Source: Prochilodus magdalenae
Lineage: Eukaryota > Chordata > Actinopteri > Characiformes > Prochilodontidae
Reading direction: 5' to 3'
Assembly (NCBI GenBank): GCA_024036415.1
Contig: JAMWET010000554.1
Coordinates: forward strand, 124,501-188,500
DNA length: 64,000 nt
The notes beneath the pieces were generated by a model, which was given only the letters and a program-made list of their open reading frames with translations, had not been told where the DNA came from and made no database searches. Positions 12,641 through 26,558 of the stretch are shown piece by piece. Within the stretch, counting starts at the first letter, position 1. The number at the start of each line of letters is the position of its first letter. Made by a program: the position numbers and the translations under genes.

Positions 12641-13674
12641 ACTTTAAATACACTCTGCTGCTACCTTTTCAATTTCCTGCTGCTCTTTCTCTCTGTTTTT
12701 TTTAAATATATATATTTATATATGATGTATATTTTATTTATCTCTGACTACATGCCATTTGGCGATCAGTTCATCTCTTAGGCTCTTAAATATCCACAGT
12801 AACAATTTTTTAAGTGGGGTGCTCAAACTTTTGCACAACACTGTACCCTACACCGTATGAGCAGAGTCATTACACACAGGCCGGCAGCCTTATCTGCTGG
12901 TGTGCAGCCCTCAGTGTTTATCATAAAATGGGTTTATCTTAAAGGAACAATGCTCTCTTACTATCACCGAGTCATATGAACCGCCGGCCGCTCGTCTTTA
13001 ATTGTGCCTCAGGGTGTAGGCAATGCAGTGAAAGGAAGCCTCATGACACTGGGACTTTATGGACTACATGCCCATTTGATGCCATCAGCTCCTTCAAAAA
13101 AGCTGGGACAGCGTGTGGACACTGGGTGGTGGACTCAGGCTGTTTGAAGGGCCAGGGCAAAACATTAGGAAGACCACCTACTGGACAACAGGGGGCACCA
13201 AACAGCTATGGAGAATAATGTATGATGAAATCACCAACATTTAGGACTGCACAAGCTGTGCAGGAGTTCGACAGTTATATGATGAAAATCGAGTCGATGT
13301 TGACCGGACACTGATGATAACGCTGATGATGTCGTTAATTAAACGCATTGCAACTTTAATACTCCTTTAATATCAGTGACAAAGCACATCACTGATCTAT
13401 ATACTGTAGCTCTGTACTGTAAACTGTTTACCTATTCTCCTGCCTGCACTGGACACTTGTACTGGTTACAACCACATACCCAACTGCACACTTTGCTACC
13501 TCAACACACTGTACTCTCCTATGTGTACACTTACACTATGCTGTATTACACTAACAGGCTAACTGCACCTCAGTTCTAGTAATCTTATTCTGACATACAT
13601 GACACGGCTCCTACACACCCTGAACATGTCTACTGTTTATATACATTTGTTTATTGTTTTTCACTGTACTTCTT

Positions 13675-13675
<1 letters not shown>
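12641..13675. other. Intergenic, no gene seen
   Basis: AT-rich DNA with scattered short open frames that lack recognisable domains. Nothing beyond simple sequence was identified. Confidence 0.4.

Positions 13676-13678
<3 letters not shown>

Positions 13679-13742
<64 letters not shown>
13679..13742. repeat. (TA)n microsatellite
   Basis: An uninterrupted run of ta dinucleotides, followed by (CATA/CACA)n to about 13778. Confidence 0.97.
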
Positions 13743-13748
<6 letters not shown>

Positions 13749-13990
13749 CACACATACATACACACACATACATACAGGGTGAGTCAAAGGTCTCAGGACA
13801 CCTTTTATTTCAGAAAGAGAATATGACATATCTGAATACCCTAGCATTAGGCTACATCCGTATGACCGCCATCTCGGATTAAATTCAATTTGTTCCTATG
13901 GGAATGTGGTTATGTAGCATGTCAAAGCAAACCAAAATTTTTTCAATATCTCTTGTGGCTCAATAGCCAAAAATTTAGGACACCAGAAAG

Positions 13991-14031
13991 TGATATGGCG
14001 TTCTGACTTAGGAAAGTTAGAACGCCATATC
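13991..14031. repeat. Inverted repeat (hairpin) in an unclassified repeat
   Basis: gatatggcgttct and its exact complement agaacgccatatc flank a short loop. The surrounding DNA (13780-14110), starting gggtgagtcaaaggtctcag, looks like part of an interspersed element, but its ends were not defined. Confidence 0.6.
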
Positions 14032-14488
14032 TTGGTGGAAACGTTATGCCCCCTATCCCACCACACATGGCCTTTTATTGGAGTCTTCAGGAAACCGACG
14101 ATAGCCCAGGTCTTCATCCATGATTAAAACTGACGTTATGTTATTAAGCGATCCCGATTATAAGTATAACCACATGTCTATCACACGTCACACGATGTGT
14201 GATAGTGATCCAAGATGGCGCTCACCGTGGCAGACGTCTTTGTGTGTTCCCCCGGCAACCGACGCTATTTATTACTCTTGAATCAATGGTAAACACACAG
14301 TGACGTACAGTACAGTGTATAGAGGAATCAGGAGTCCTTCTACTGGCCCTGTGTTTATGTCGGTGACCTCAGTATGGTCAACATTGGATGTCCTTCTCAA
14401 TGGGGAGTCAGGGAAAATGGATAAGTCTTCTTTCAGAGTATTTGGCAGCACCCACTTGGAATTACAGAGTAAAATAAGTACTGAACCT

Positions 14489-15062
14489 TTTAGTGAAGAC
14501 AAAAGATCTATATAGAACCATGAGCACTCCAAGAACTATATCGTCGCTGTCCAAAGAACAACACGTATCTCTTAAATGGCAACTTTACAGGAGAGGCTAA
14601 AACCTCATTCATTTGAATGGAATTCAATGGAACCAGACGTCTTACCGAGCAGTTTTGGGCCGTTTCTGTTGGCCCATTCATCATGAAATTTCCACACAGT
14701 GTAAACAGCAGCTCATGTGATCAAATGAGATATAAAAGTAAAAATCAACAAAAACAGTGATACATGTTTTTTTGTTGGACAGACGATATGCATACTTAAA
14801 TGGCTTCTCTCATAGTGAAATGGTTCCTAAGATTCACTGAGAATGTGTCATATATGGTTCTATACAGCATCCAAAATGGTTCTGTTACTGCAGTGATGTC
14901 ACAGTTTAGATGTAAACAGAAGGGCCATTTTGGGTGCTATATACAGTAGAACCATTTTCAAAAAGCCCACACATACTCAATTTAATCTTAAAGAACTTTT
15001 TAAGAATGTAAACGGAACTTTGAGTGCTCATGGTTCTATACAGAACCACAGTCTTCACTAAA
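14489..15062. mobile_element. MITE-like element with terminal inverted repeats
   Basis: The left end tttagtgaagac, followed by tatagaaccatgagcactc, is mirrored at the right end as gagtgctcatggttctata and gtcttcactaaa. This gives terminal inverted repeats of about 40 bp over a 574-bp element with no coding capacity. The interior repeats the words ggttctat and aaagaacttt. Confidence 0.75.
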
Positions 15063-18000
15063 GTACTCTTGAGGAAGTGTAAACTTGGGCAGGGTTTCTA
15101 GTAGGAGATGAAAACAGGGGGATGGGATGCTGTTGAGTATTCATGGTTTCTTTCGGCAGGTCTGTACCAGCTCAGGTCAGGTTCTGGGGGAATCTGTTCC
15201 GGTAGAGCAGACAGCTGCTGTTTTGATTTCTCAATATTTTTCCAAATATTAATAGACAGCATACAGTATGCTAGCAAACAGACATGAACTTGCAGGCTGT
15301 GGCCACCAGATGGTGCTACATGTACTTGTAAGTGGAGGACTGAATGTAATTGGCATGCCGAGAGAAAAGGTTTTAGGTGCCACAGTATGTAGCTCAAAAT
15401 TAAAAGTTATTATTCATATATTTTCAGGTTCTATTTCTACCGTTAGAGGGATTATAACAAAAAGAGACCCATTACAGCGTTAGGTGGTGACAGTACTCTT
15501 ATAGTGGTGAGATTCAGGTTTCGCATGTTAAAGAAGTTACTCATTTTGCATTTGTATTTTAAAGAGCCGTGTTGGAGTTAATGTGCTTCTATTATTTCAT
15601 GGACTATTGATGAGGAAAGAAAATACTTAAAAAAATCATCAGTTATATTACAAAAATGTCACTTGCTGCCAAACATAAATTCTTTAAGCAGTTCAGTCTG
15701 TGGTTTTAAACAAAAGTAATGTAAAATATTTATATAACACATCAATGCACCATTAGTTATATCTGCTGCCAGTTTGCACAAATATGAACAAACATTTAAG
15801 CCATTAAACAGACATTCTTTCATTTTATATAAAAACAGGAGTAACAGCCACTAGTTGTACCTGTTGTCCTCAGTCCTGAGACTGGACATGTTTAATAAAA
15901 ATAAATAAGTAAAATAAATAAATATAAAACCAGACAAAAAAAATACACTCTCTTTCCCCAACACATTCTCAACAACATACTAAACACTAAACACTTGGTA
16001 ACACAGTTCTGTGTCTAGGATTTGGACAGCTGGTGTTTAAACTGTATAACCATAATTATCACCATAAGACACAAATCAAACACCAAACGGTCGTTTTTGT
16101 TTCTTGTCTGTGATTACTGTATGTAGAGCTCCATGAAAGCTTTGGAGCTTCTGGAACTGCCTGGATGTCTGCTCCTACTGTGTGAAATCTTTCATTATGT
16201 GTTTCATTTTATTATTAAATAATAATAATATCAAAATTAATAAACAGTTCAAACAACCCAGGTCACTGAAGTCTTAAATCTATATACATTAAAAGTTTGG
16301 GTCTGTTATTTTAATGTCTAATTCCAGTATCCAGCACATTAAACAGCAAAACCCATTGAAATGACAAAAACATTTTTATTCTGAAATTCATTTCATCACT
16401 TCTAAATACACCTTTGAGTCCACTTTCAGCAAAATGAACAAATATCCTAATGGCTGTGGTTCATCATGGCAGTAGTCTGTTACACTTCTCAAAGCATCAT
16501 TTACTAAATGTCCAAACGTCCAGTCCACAGGAAATTAAAATTCTACCATTTCTTCTTTTACCTTTCACCCAAAGGACAAAACCTTTACACGGTGATATCA
16601 ACCCATCGAGAAATCACAAAACACTATTAGTGACTGAACACCACAAATCCTGACAGCAATTATCAATAGATTACATGAATTATTTTTAATTAGTTAACTA
16701 ATTTATTTTCCCCAGCAGTCAGAGTTACTATACTTTTAATATATTTTAATATAATTTATAAGGCTACAAATTTAAAGCATCAAAATACAGTATATATGAG
16801 AATTACAGAAACATGTTCAATCCATTTGTGTAGCGACAGACCTTAGAAATTCTTCTTAATGTTCTACTATTTTGTAGCAGCTACTTACTGCTAAGAAACC
16901 ATCTGGGGAACAATATAGTTTTAAAGGAAGGGGATACTCACCTACACAGAACACATTCATAATAATTTTGTGTATTTGACATAACCTGGACTGGGCACGA
17001 CAGTTAAGTTTAAAAGTATTACAAGATATAGAGAATATAACACAGCGATTCTGTGTGACCGTGAAAGAGATGGCTGACCATTAAAACTCCGGGCAATAGC
17101 TAAAGCTTTGTTGAGAGAAGATCAAGATCCACTTTTGCTTCAGATCTGAACCATCCATAGGTGTTTCTGTCCATCCTTCCACTGTAGGAAGGCAACTCAA
17201 CGCAGTGGGTCTGAAAGGATGTCTAGCTTTTCAAGAAGCCTCTCACTAAGAAAAGGAGACAAAAACAGGGGAAACTTAGCAAATTAAACAAAACTGGACA
17301 GAACAATGGACTGATAACCTCAAACTTCAAGATCACCGAACATGTTTTTTATTATTTGGAAGGTGTTAACGCCGAACATGATAAACCAACTCCAACTACA
17401 TGAGCTGTACTTTTTTATAAAACTGATAAACTGTGTTTCGTTGATGAAATTTTGTTTGTAATTTTCTGTTAACCATCTTTTCTATTTTTGTAGTGCTAAA
17501 AAAAAAAAAAAAAAAAGTATAACCAGTGTATATAACGATTTGACTGTAAGCTGAATAAATGAAGAGTCTAACTGTCGCACAGTACTGTAAATAAAGCTGA
17601 CTCATGGTTCATATGAAGGGGCAGGGATCAACTGCTCAAGACAGTGAATGCATGCACGTAATCTGATAGTGGCAGAAAATCTGATTTTGCCAGTAATCTA
17701 TTCACCCTGTTCACATGCAAGCTCAGTGTTATCTCTTGGACTGAAATCAAAGGGTTTTTACAACAGATCTCTATCAGAGAGTAAAAAGATAAGTCATGGA
17801 GTCCCACAAGCAAGCTTGTTGTTTCTGATATATTGTATATAAACAATTGACTTTTTAGTGGCTGCAGATGTATGCTGGTATATCACTACTCTGAGACAGT
17901 AAACAGTACGGATCCTTTGAATATCGTCCCTGTCCAATGAAAAACATCAGATTAAGTTTTTGCCCTCTCCTGTAAAGTTACCATTTTGGATACTTGTTTT

Positions 18001-18380
18001 TGTTTGGACAGTGGAGATGCTAAATGAAGAATTAAAGACAGTGGTAAACTGGACTAAAGGCAAGTAACTTGTACTAAATATACCAAAGTCACGAAGTATC
18101 ATAATCGGGTATAAACCATCACTGAAAGAAGAACCAAAGATAACACTAAGAACAGAAAGTAGAAATTTACCAAGTTCAGGAAGAAGCCAAACTCCTAGGT
18201 GTCGCAGTAAGTTGTGATAATCATAACACACTGAAAAGCAAAATGTAAAATACGGGAAAAGTCCTTCCAGTAATAAGGAGACGTGCAGCATTTCTAACAC
18301 AGAGGTCATTAAAACCAGTGACAGTCACTTGTGTTATCTAATCTGCACAGTCATATCACAAAATTAAAACCACATTCTTA
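15063..18380. other. Intergenic, no gene seen
   Basis: AT-rich DNA with an A-run at 17500-17516. Short open frames lack domains and exon-like borders. Confidence 0.35.
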
Positions 18381-18384
18381 TATC

Positions 18385-18850
18385 TGTACTCATTGTCTAT
18401 TTTATCAGCTCTATTTACCATCTGGGTGTACTTTGTAATTCTACGATTACAGACTGTAGTCCATTTGTTTCTCTGTATACTTATGTCCTTCTTTCACCCT
18501 GTTCTTCAATGGTCAGGGCCCCCAAAGAACTACCACTGAGCAGGTGTTGTGGGTCTCAGCACTGCAGTGACACTGACGTGGTGGTGGTGTGTTAGTGTGT
18601 GGTGCTGGTGTGAGTGGATCAGACACAGCAGTGCTGCTGGAGTGTTTAGACACTGTGTCCACTCACTGTCCACTCTATTAGACACTCCTACCTTGCTGGT
18701 CCACACCTTTTATAGCTCTGTACATTACTGTTTGCCAAATGTAGTTCAGTAACCCTTTACAGTTGGCAAGCTGTGCAGGACCAGAGGATGACCAACACAA
18801 ACTGTGCAGCAGCAGATGAGCTATCATCTCTGACTTTCTGGTCTCTCTGT
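18385..18850 (+). repeat. Fold-back interspersed repeat, copy A
   Basis: Contains the family's diagnostic words: gactgtagtccatttg, gcactgcagtgacactgac, gtgagtggatcagacacagc, and gtccactctattagacactc. Related copies lie at 30740-31420, 41255-41665, 45355-45470 and 47805-48255. No coding capacity. Confidence 0.75.
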
Positions 18851-18979
18851 CTAAAACTGATGAGGAAATAATGTTTAAGAATGAAGACCAGCTGGAACAA
18901 TACTGGGGTGAGGTTTCAAGGTGGGCCAGAACGTAGATACTCGGCAGAAGAGAGTTAATAAGGTCAAGATGTACCAAAT

Positions 18980-21160
18980 TACCTTTTCAGCCGCATAACT
19001 GTTTTTAAAATGGTCTTTCTACATTATTTCCCAGTCTGTCGTGTGTTTTATCTTGTTAGTCTCCATTTTTTACATTTATTGTGGTGTTTAGTTTAACTGA
19101 TGGTTACTGCATTATCTTGTATAATATGTCTATCGGACCATAAGAAGATTATGAGCTATTAAGATAGCAGCTAATGAAGATCCTAATTATAAAACAATAA
19201 AACGAAACATGCACGTGTGCAATCAGATAATGGGAATACAAAGACACAACGTAAACGATATAACCCTTAAATTTCATGCCGGGTTTTTCGTAAACACTGA
19301 GTCACTGTACTTGAAAATATGACCATGCATAATCTAGATGATGAATATTTAAATCCTTATTTCGTCAAGCATATATTTCGTTTTGGCGTTTCTCCAAAAG
19401 TGCTTTTTTGTCATTTCACAGTTGCTGTCTGTCTTTTTTTTCTGAGACCATGGTCTGTTTGCTCAGACGTAGAAATTATTTTTAAAAAATAAAAAAGAGT
19501 ACGAATATACATGAACCTAGAAATCTGATTACTGAGTTTAAATCCAGCTTTCCATAGTGAGGTCTTAATCTGATCTAACAAATCAGAACACGCTGTATAC
19601 ATGACTACTTGAAGTCACTTATGATTGGACTACCATGTGCACATAAACACACTAATTGACAGCATTTGATTAAAAAAAAAAAAAAGATCTGCTTTTTAAA
19701 TAACTACTGTTATTGTTACCTCTGAAATTGATATTCATGAGTGTAATTTTAAGATGCTTCTCAATCAAAGACAAAACAAAAAGACAAATGATATTTGAAT
19801 GTGGCACATAGAAAAGCTTGTAAAGCATTATTAAATATACACCAGGCAAGAAAAAAAAAAACAGACCTATGGTGTCTTAATTCACCACAGAATTTAACAT
19901 ACATTTGTATCATTATACAATCATTATAACCATTTTCCACTGTTCTTAGATTTTAGTTATATAACAAACTGTGTGCGCTGGAATGAGGCCTGCGTAGAGA
20001 GCACCATTAGAAATGTTACTTTCAATGTAGATTGACTTTGAACATGATTGTGTAGCTATAGACATGTATTTGAGTCAACAGCTATGAAGAGTGATGGCTC
20101 ATCAGCAAATTCGGCCAAAGGCTGCTAGTTTTATTGTTGCATGCAGTGAATAAAATACAGCAATCACTTACTAGTCAGCAAAAACTATGTGAGTGTAACT
20201 ATGAGAGAAACAGTATGGAGTTTTTAATATCACAATTACAGTGACTGAAAAGTATCATTGCAATATTGTTGAAAAAGCTACAAAAAAGTGCTGAAAATGT
20301 TCAAAAAGTACTGCCAATGATGACTTATTCTGAAAAACAAATAAAACTAGCACTGTGTTTTGTTTGCATAAATATTATCATCATAAGAATGGGCGAATAG
20401 GAAGCTGACTACCTTCATAGCTTCTAGCCTTGTTTGTTTTTAATTGAGGTGACTTAAGCTATCAAAATTACACATGCGTATGTTTGTGGACGTTACTAAG
20501 AGGATTTGAGATTTGAAGCATTTCTACCTTTTGAAGTTTGTCATTGTTCTTGTTCTGTAGACAGGGTGACCATTTTCCATCAACTTTCCTTCTGCACTTA
20601 TGTAAACACCAAAATACGACCACTCCTAACGTCAGACATATCTGATCTTCAGACAAATCTGAAAAATGATCTTGCATTATAATAACCTTTTAGAAATGAT
20701 CCTTATGATACTCCAACCTTACTGAAAACTGATGAAATGAATATTTGTTGGCAGGTTGTTCTCTACTGTCTAGGTAAGACTTCTGATCCGTCTGATATCC
20801 CTTGATCAAATATTAAAAAGCCTAAATATCCGATGTAAAAGTTTATGATGTACTTTATCAAATGATGCCCCACACATAATTTAATCAGCTTAATTTCCAA
20901 AAAGCAGCGTTCAGCAGTTTCAGTGATAGTGGTTTCTAAATTCCAAGTGCTAAAAATACAGGGTATCAATATACAAAATGCAGTAACTCAAGGAGCTCAT
21001 TCTGTAACAGGGGAGCTAAAGGCAAAATGATACCAACTGATTTCCTCGCCTCACTAACAGATCCTTGCTCTTTAATATAAGAATGTCCAGGTTAATCGTC
21101 AAATAGCACAGACTTATTTATTTAAAACATTTTGTTAAGATGATAAGGAACAAAACAATG
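18980..21160. other. Intergenic, no gene seen
   Basis: AT-rich. The part at 19430-19620 resembles 52960-53140 (words aatcagaatatgctgtttacatg and aatcagaacacgctgtatacatg), suggesting a shared old repeat. No gene was recognised. Confidence 0.35.
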
Positions 21161-21235
21161 CAGTTGCTGTCAATGTTGATCGCAATTGCTGCAATATAAG
21201 AATATCTAGAGTTCATGAATATAAAATGTCCATAA

Positions 21236-21945
21236 TAAAGGTCCATAAATACTTGGATGTCAACAAAGTTATGGTTAGTTTAGCTGTGCAGCAAAGTTTA
21301 TCTGAGGTGATATAAAATTATATGAGCTCAAAGTGCAGACTTTCAGAATTTCAATTTGAGGATATTAACATCTCATCTTAATATGCATTTTAGAAATAAC
21401 CCCCCATTTTCAGAGGGTCAAATACTATTGGAAGACAATGGGACAATTGTGGTGGATGACCGAAAGTCTCTTTTCCTGGCAAAAACAGTAGGCCAAATGC
21501 TCCTTCCTGGAGGTTCGTACTGTCTGTACCCAGGTCAACTATCAGGACAAGTAATAACCAAAGGATGTACAGACGCTTTACCACCTGATGTAAACCAAAC
21601 TGGAGGATGACCAAATTAGAACAGAACTGCAAAAGCACCCTAAGACTTTGGTATGGCAAAGATAAGGATTCTTCTGCAATGTAATTGATTTCAATCCAAT
21701 CATTCATGCATTTTACTTACTGCATGTAAGACACCCCAAAACAAGCAGGAACTGACGATGCAGGTCCGACAGCATCACCAGGGAAGAAAAACACAGCCTT
21801 GTGATGTCTGTGGGTTCCTGACTACAAGCGGTCAATACCTGCAAAGAATTTGCAACAGAGTATTTAAACAGACCATTTAATATTATGCTAGTTTGTCCAA
21901 TTACTTTTGAGCTCCATAAAATGAGGGGCAGTAGTAATTCAAACG
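21236..21945. mobile_element. Decayed DNA transposon/MITE of the 'ggtccataaatacttgg' type
   Basis: The left end aggtccataaatacttgga, the interior aagtgcagactttcagaatttcaatttgagg and the right part ccaattacttttgagctcc correspond to a widespread teleost non-autonomous transposon that I recognise from memory. An 84-codon open frame inside it has no known domain. A sub-segment (about 21781-21855) is repeated inverted at 25025-25100. Confidence 0.6.
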
Positions 21946-21989
21946 CCATTTAGCTGATTTGGATGCAAGAACCTTAGAAATAAACAAAT

Positions 21990-23100
21990 ACTGGAAGTCT
22001 GTACCTTGGCCTCCTTTTCAAAAGTGGAGCATTTGAGGTAAAGGCTGTCCCAGTTTACTCCTTCAGACAGGTGATGATGGTTCAAGGTGCCACAGAATCG
22101 AAAACTGTATTTATACTGTCATGGATGAAGAGTTAAGTACACATAAATGACAATACCTCAAACACTTTATAACGTATAAAAATCTGCATTTACAAAAGAG
22201 GACGGTAAAAAGGGGCAGATTCCTAAATCTGTAACAAACTTCACTCGTTAATATTTACACTATCAAAATTAAAATATGACAACGGAGCAACAGCGATGGA
22301 AATATTGGTTTATGTGGGGAAATGCACTGTTCCAGGCTGTGAATGAAATGTTGCCACTTTTCACACCCTTTCCAAGCAGGCATAATTGATGTATCTTTAC
22401 ACAAGGCTGAAGTCAGACTCCTAGTTGGCTAATGGAATGCTGCATTCCACCTTAAATCCTACAGCTAGGTGGAAGGACAAATTTGCAAAACATGCTGGAG
22501 AAGTAGTGAACTTCAGTCTTCACATCTTTCATTTTTATTGTTAGCTGCTGGTGCACGTTTAACTCCAGACATGAGTGGAGGACCACATGGGTGAACCAAT
22601 TTCATCCTGGGGTTAGACAGTCAAGAACACAAAAGATAAATATTTGCAAATTGTGGGTGAAGGAGGCTAAACTATAATGGCATATCAGCATAATGACAAC
22701 ACATATCTCTTTTTCTTAGACCCTCCCATAGAATTTTGACTCTAGGGTCAGAGATGTTAATTAGGGGATCCTAGACCCCCCAGAACACTTTGCATTTTGC
22801 ACCCTGTAAATGAGCCATCGAGGTGCCCTGCTGTAAACAAGCAAATCAAACCAAACTCAGTAGATTGTACCCTAGTACCATATTACAGAGTTTAAATGGA
22901 CATGTAGAAAGATGCTTCTTTCTGTGCCTAGTAACAATCTCAAACATCAAAACCTGCAGACCACTCCTTACAACAGACGACAATGGGAAGTGTGTTTTGG
23001 GTCAGCGGGTTTGCTTTATGAACTTGCGTGTTAAGCAACTGCATGTGTGATAGATTGAGATAAAAGATTAAAGATTAAAGAAGGCCGTCATCAGCGCCGG
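21990..23100. other. Intergenic with probable repeat remnants
   Basis: The words ggttcaaggtgccacagaatcg near 22079 resemble a common teleost repeat. No coding gene was seen. Confidence 0.3.
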
Positions 23101-23109
23101 TCCTAAACT

Positions 23110-23370
23110 CTTTAAGAGAACCAAAAAGGATTCTTTGTGTTTGTTACAAGCTTGACACTGTAACAACAGAAAAACCCTTTTTAATAACATACAGAACCCT
23201 TTTTAAAAAGGTTCTATACAGAAACATATACAACACATTTCCCATCGATCTGAAGAATCACTGGCCAATGCAAAAAGCTATGTAAGCTGAAACGGCGCTA
23301 TACAGAGCTCATGGTTCTAGGCAGAAAACTACTGAAGAACGTTTAAAGAACTTTCTTTAAGAGTGTAGCG
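23110..23370. repeat. Diverged relative of the 14489-15062 MITE
   Basis: Shares ggttctatacag, gctcatggttcta and the motif taaagaacttt near its right end, where it closes with tctttaagagtgtag. Its ends are less clear than those of the better-preserved element. Confidence 0.5.
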
Positions 23371-25020
23371 TTCCTGCATCTTCCACTGCTCCTCAGCTTT
23401 ATCATCTTCCAAGACAACACTAAAATTTCACTCACAATATATTCATAAGCTGTTAGTAAAGATGTTAACCCAGTAGTTCTTCCAATATATCACAGACAGA
23501 ATACACTTTCAGAATTACATTTTTCTACAATTTATATGACGTCATCATAAGGTGGCTTATACCCCACTGTATTTTACACCTTGATCTTGACTCCCAGGTT
23601 TTACAAGGCCTACATCCCTTCAAAATCAGATTTATTAAATAATCATTCATCCCTACTTTTCCCCCACCATTGCTATTGTTTGTTTGAAGGAGGAATGTTT
23701 TTATTTTCCCATAAATCTCAGCCCTGAAAACCTTTACATAAACAAGCAGGAATGCATGTTTAAAAAACAAAACAAAAAAAACATCAATTGTATAACCACT
23801 ATATTATATCGCTTTTTAATAACACAATTTAGAACATGAAACTAATTTATCTCTGTAAATAACACATTGCATTTATAAAAATGTTATTCTTTGTATGTAG
23901 TTGAGGCTGGGGTCAAATGACTTGGTGAAGAATGTCTACAATACTGTGCCCAATTATTTAACACAATTATTATACAATTATAAACACGTCTGCACAGATG
24001 TAGTCGTTTTCCCTCCAGAGAATATTTACAGTTTTTATATATATACACATATACAAGATGGTACTTTGGGAACTGCAAGAAGTCTTGACTTGACAGGATT
24101 CCAAAGCTTGGGATCACAGGTTTATGGAACTCACTGTTATCTTGAGTAATATATCTCTAATGAAGACGTGCATTTTGAGCAGATAAAAACTTGGTGTAAT
24201 CTTCTTAACTAAGATTTTTATCTACAGGTTTACAGCCACGGCCTTAACTAGGATCAGCATTTTAGTGAGGTTCATTTTGCAGAAAAGTAACCTACTTTGC
24301 CATAAAATGATATCTCTGTTCTACATATTCCGGTTACCCTGTTTAACTTTATTTAATCATTGACGGCTGAGATGAATTACATTTTAGCTCCTACAGATAT
24401 ATGCCATTGATAACTGTGAACTTTCTCATTGTGGTTGTTGCACGTTATGGTTATAGAGATTGATACAACTTTAAACTGCCATGAACTTCTCATCTATTTG
24501 CTAATATGCTACAGACCATGTAGCCTGAACTGAGCAGCTTCTGGAACCAGACTAAAGCATGCTGATTTAGGTAGTCACGTTCTTCTTGCTCCAAATAAAA
24601 AATAAAAAATAAAAAATAAATAAAAGTTACGGAGGTTGCACTTTACAGTCATAACTTGTTAATTGTCGACATAAGCTTCCACGTTTTATCATAGCTATGT
24701 TGTATATTGGCCTATGGTATGTGTGCTGCGTGCCTGTGAAATGGGTCTGTTAGCGTTAGCAGAGCACCACATACAGTGATAAACACAGCAGCAGTTACCT
24801 CTGCAGTCAAACCACAGATGTTCTGAGTCCTGATTGTGTAGTCTTGTGATAAAACACACTTACCAGGACCTTACTTTTCTCACACTAATGACAAATACTG
24901 TAGATACTGCAGATAATAAACCAAATGCTTGAGGCAGAGTTTGCCAAGCAGTGATTAGGGGCTGAGAAAATAAATTGGAGTAAGATAAGAACTGCATCAA
25001 ATCCTAAATAAATATGTAGT
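23371..25020. other. Intergenic, no gene seen
   Basis: AT-rich DNA with an (AAAAT)n-like stretch at 24598-24620. No exon-like sequence recognised. Confidence 0.35.
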
Positions 25021-25024
25021 CGGT

Positions 25025-25100
25025 TGCAAATTCTTTGCAGGTTTTGACTGCTTGTAGTCTGGAATCCTTAGACATCACAAGGCTGTGGTTTTCTTCCCGG
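25025..25100 (-). repeat. Inverted copy of part of the 21236-21945 element
   Basis: ttgcaaattctttgcaggtt followed by acatcacaaggctgtg is the complement, with mismatches, of 21781-21855. Confidence 0.6.
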
Positions 25101-25689
25101 GTGGGGGAAGACGTTCTAGAAGTTCACTTCAGCTTTTTTCAGTTCCATTTTATTGATCATTATCAAAACACTGCTGTTTTAACATTAAAGATACAAGGGG
25201 AGAAAAAACCTTCTTAAAGTACAAATGTGTCTGATTCTCCTCTTCATAATGCGTCATGCATTTTCAATAGAAAGTGTGTGGAAAAATGATACCATCTAAA
25301 GTATCTTTTTGAAATTACCCAGGTTTTTTAAAATCCATGGCAAAACTATGCAACCAATCTTTCTCTGCACATGTCAAGATGTCATATTCCCAGAGTCTAG
25401 GAGACAATTAGTTGTGGTTTCATTAACTTTCCTTATTATTCCCCATATTATTCAACCCATTTTTACATGGCAGTGATGATTTAGGACATGTCCAGGGCTT
25501 TTTTTTTTTTCATTCCATTTGAATGTTCAATAATGATAAAATTTAGGAAGCTTCTTTACCATTATTGCTACTAGTTGCATGACATTTGTTGCAATTAGCA
25601 CGATTTTTCTATGAATCTTAATTAATATCTAAAATTTATTGGAACCTTTGCATATGTATGTCTTAATATAGAGTCAGAAAAATGTTCCT

Positions 25690-25815
25690 TAGTGTGATGC
25701 GTGACAACAAACAATGTGTTCATGTAGGCTTTTTTTAAAAATGTTAAACACACCCACCAAGTTTCATTCCTGTCTGCTGATTCCTTCAGGGTGCAACTAT
25801 TTTTTTTGATGATGA
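25690..25815 (+). repeat. Short MITE-like repeat, copy 1 of 3
   Basis: Contains ccaccaagtttcattcctgtc and ends ttttgatgatgagtgtg, matching the better-preserved element at 59026-59165. Confidence 0.55.
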
Positions 25816-26558
25816 GTGTGTAAGGAAGTCTGTCATACCACTCAGATGCAAAGCAAACATATAGAAGTTAAATTAGTTTTATGATTCTCAAAACAATGTA
25901 CTCACAAGTGCAACAGGCCAGGGACACCTCCTCAAAGGATGCTCCATGCAATTCATAAGAATCCAAAAGAAAGCCGGACCCAAGCTGCTACAAAGTGGGA
26001 AAATATTTAAATATTTAAAAAATGTAATGCTACCATTTGATACTCTGAAATGTCATGTGAACTAGTAGCTTAGTAGCTCACCTGCAACATAAACAGCATA
26101 ACCACGATTAAGGATAACAAGAGATAACAGTATCTGATACAGTAAGAGATATAGTAACTGTCAATTATTGACCTCACAACATTATAGTCTAAGTGTATAT
26201 CACTTTGGCTAAACTGTATAATTATATAATGCCACTTTCAAGCATGTGTGTTTTGACCTTGACATACATGACTTATGATTGGCTAGAATGCTACATATCT
26301 GCCCTCTTTTTTTTATGCATGGATTTACAATCCAAGAAATGAGAGATAAAACAAAACTGCAAGTGCGGCCTCAGGTCAGACACAAGCTCATCAAGCCACT
26401 GGATGGTCTGCATCAAGAAGAAACTTTTCTTTAGGTTTTAGCACATAATTCAATCCTTTTAAAGACAAGTGAGATTGTTTCTTTCCTCTAACACCACAGT
26501 GAGTAATTAGCATCGCTCTCATTTTCTTCATCCAATCTCTTCAAAAGGACAGTTAAGA

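Noticed and set aside
13599..13882. Open frames made of alternating Y and I.
   Set aside because: They are translations of the (TA)n microsatellite.
20468..20677. A 69-codon minus-strand frame with a hydrophobic patch and basic residues (possible membrane protein exon).
   Set aside because: No conserved motif, no matching neighbouring exons and no clear splice borders.
21356..21610. An 84-codon frame with no stop.
   Set aside because: Lies wholly inside a non-autonomous transposon-like element and matches no known protein.
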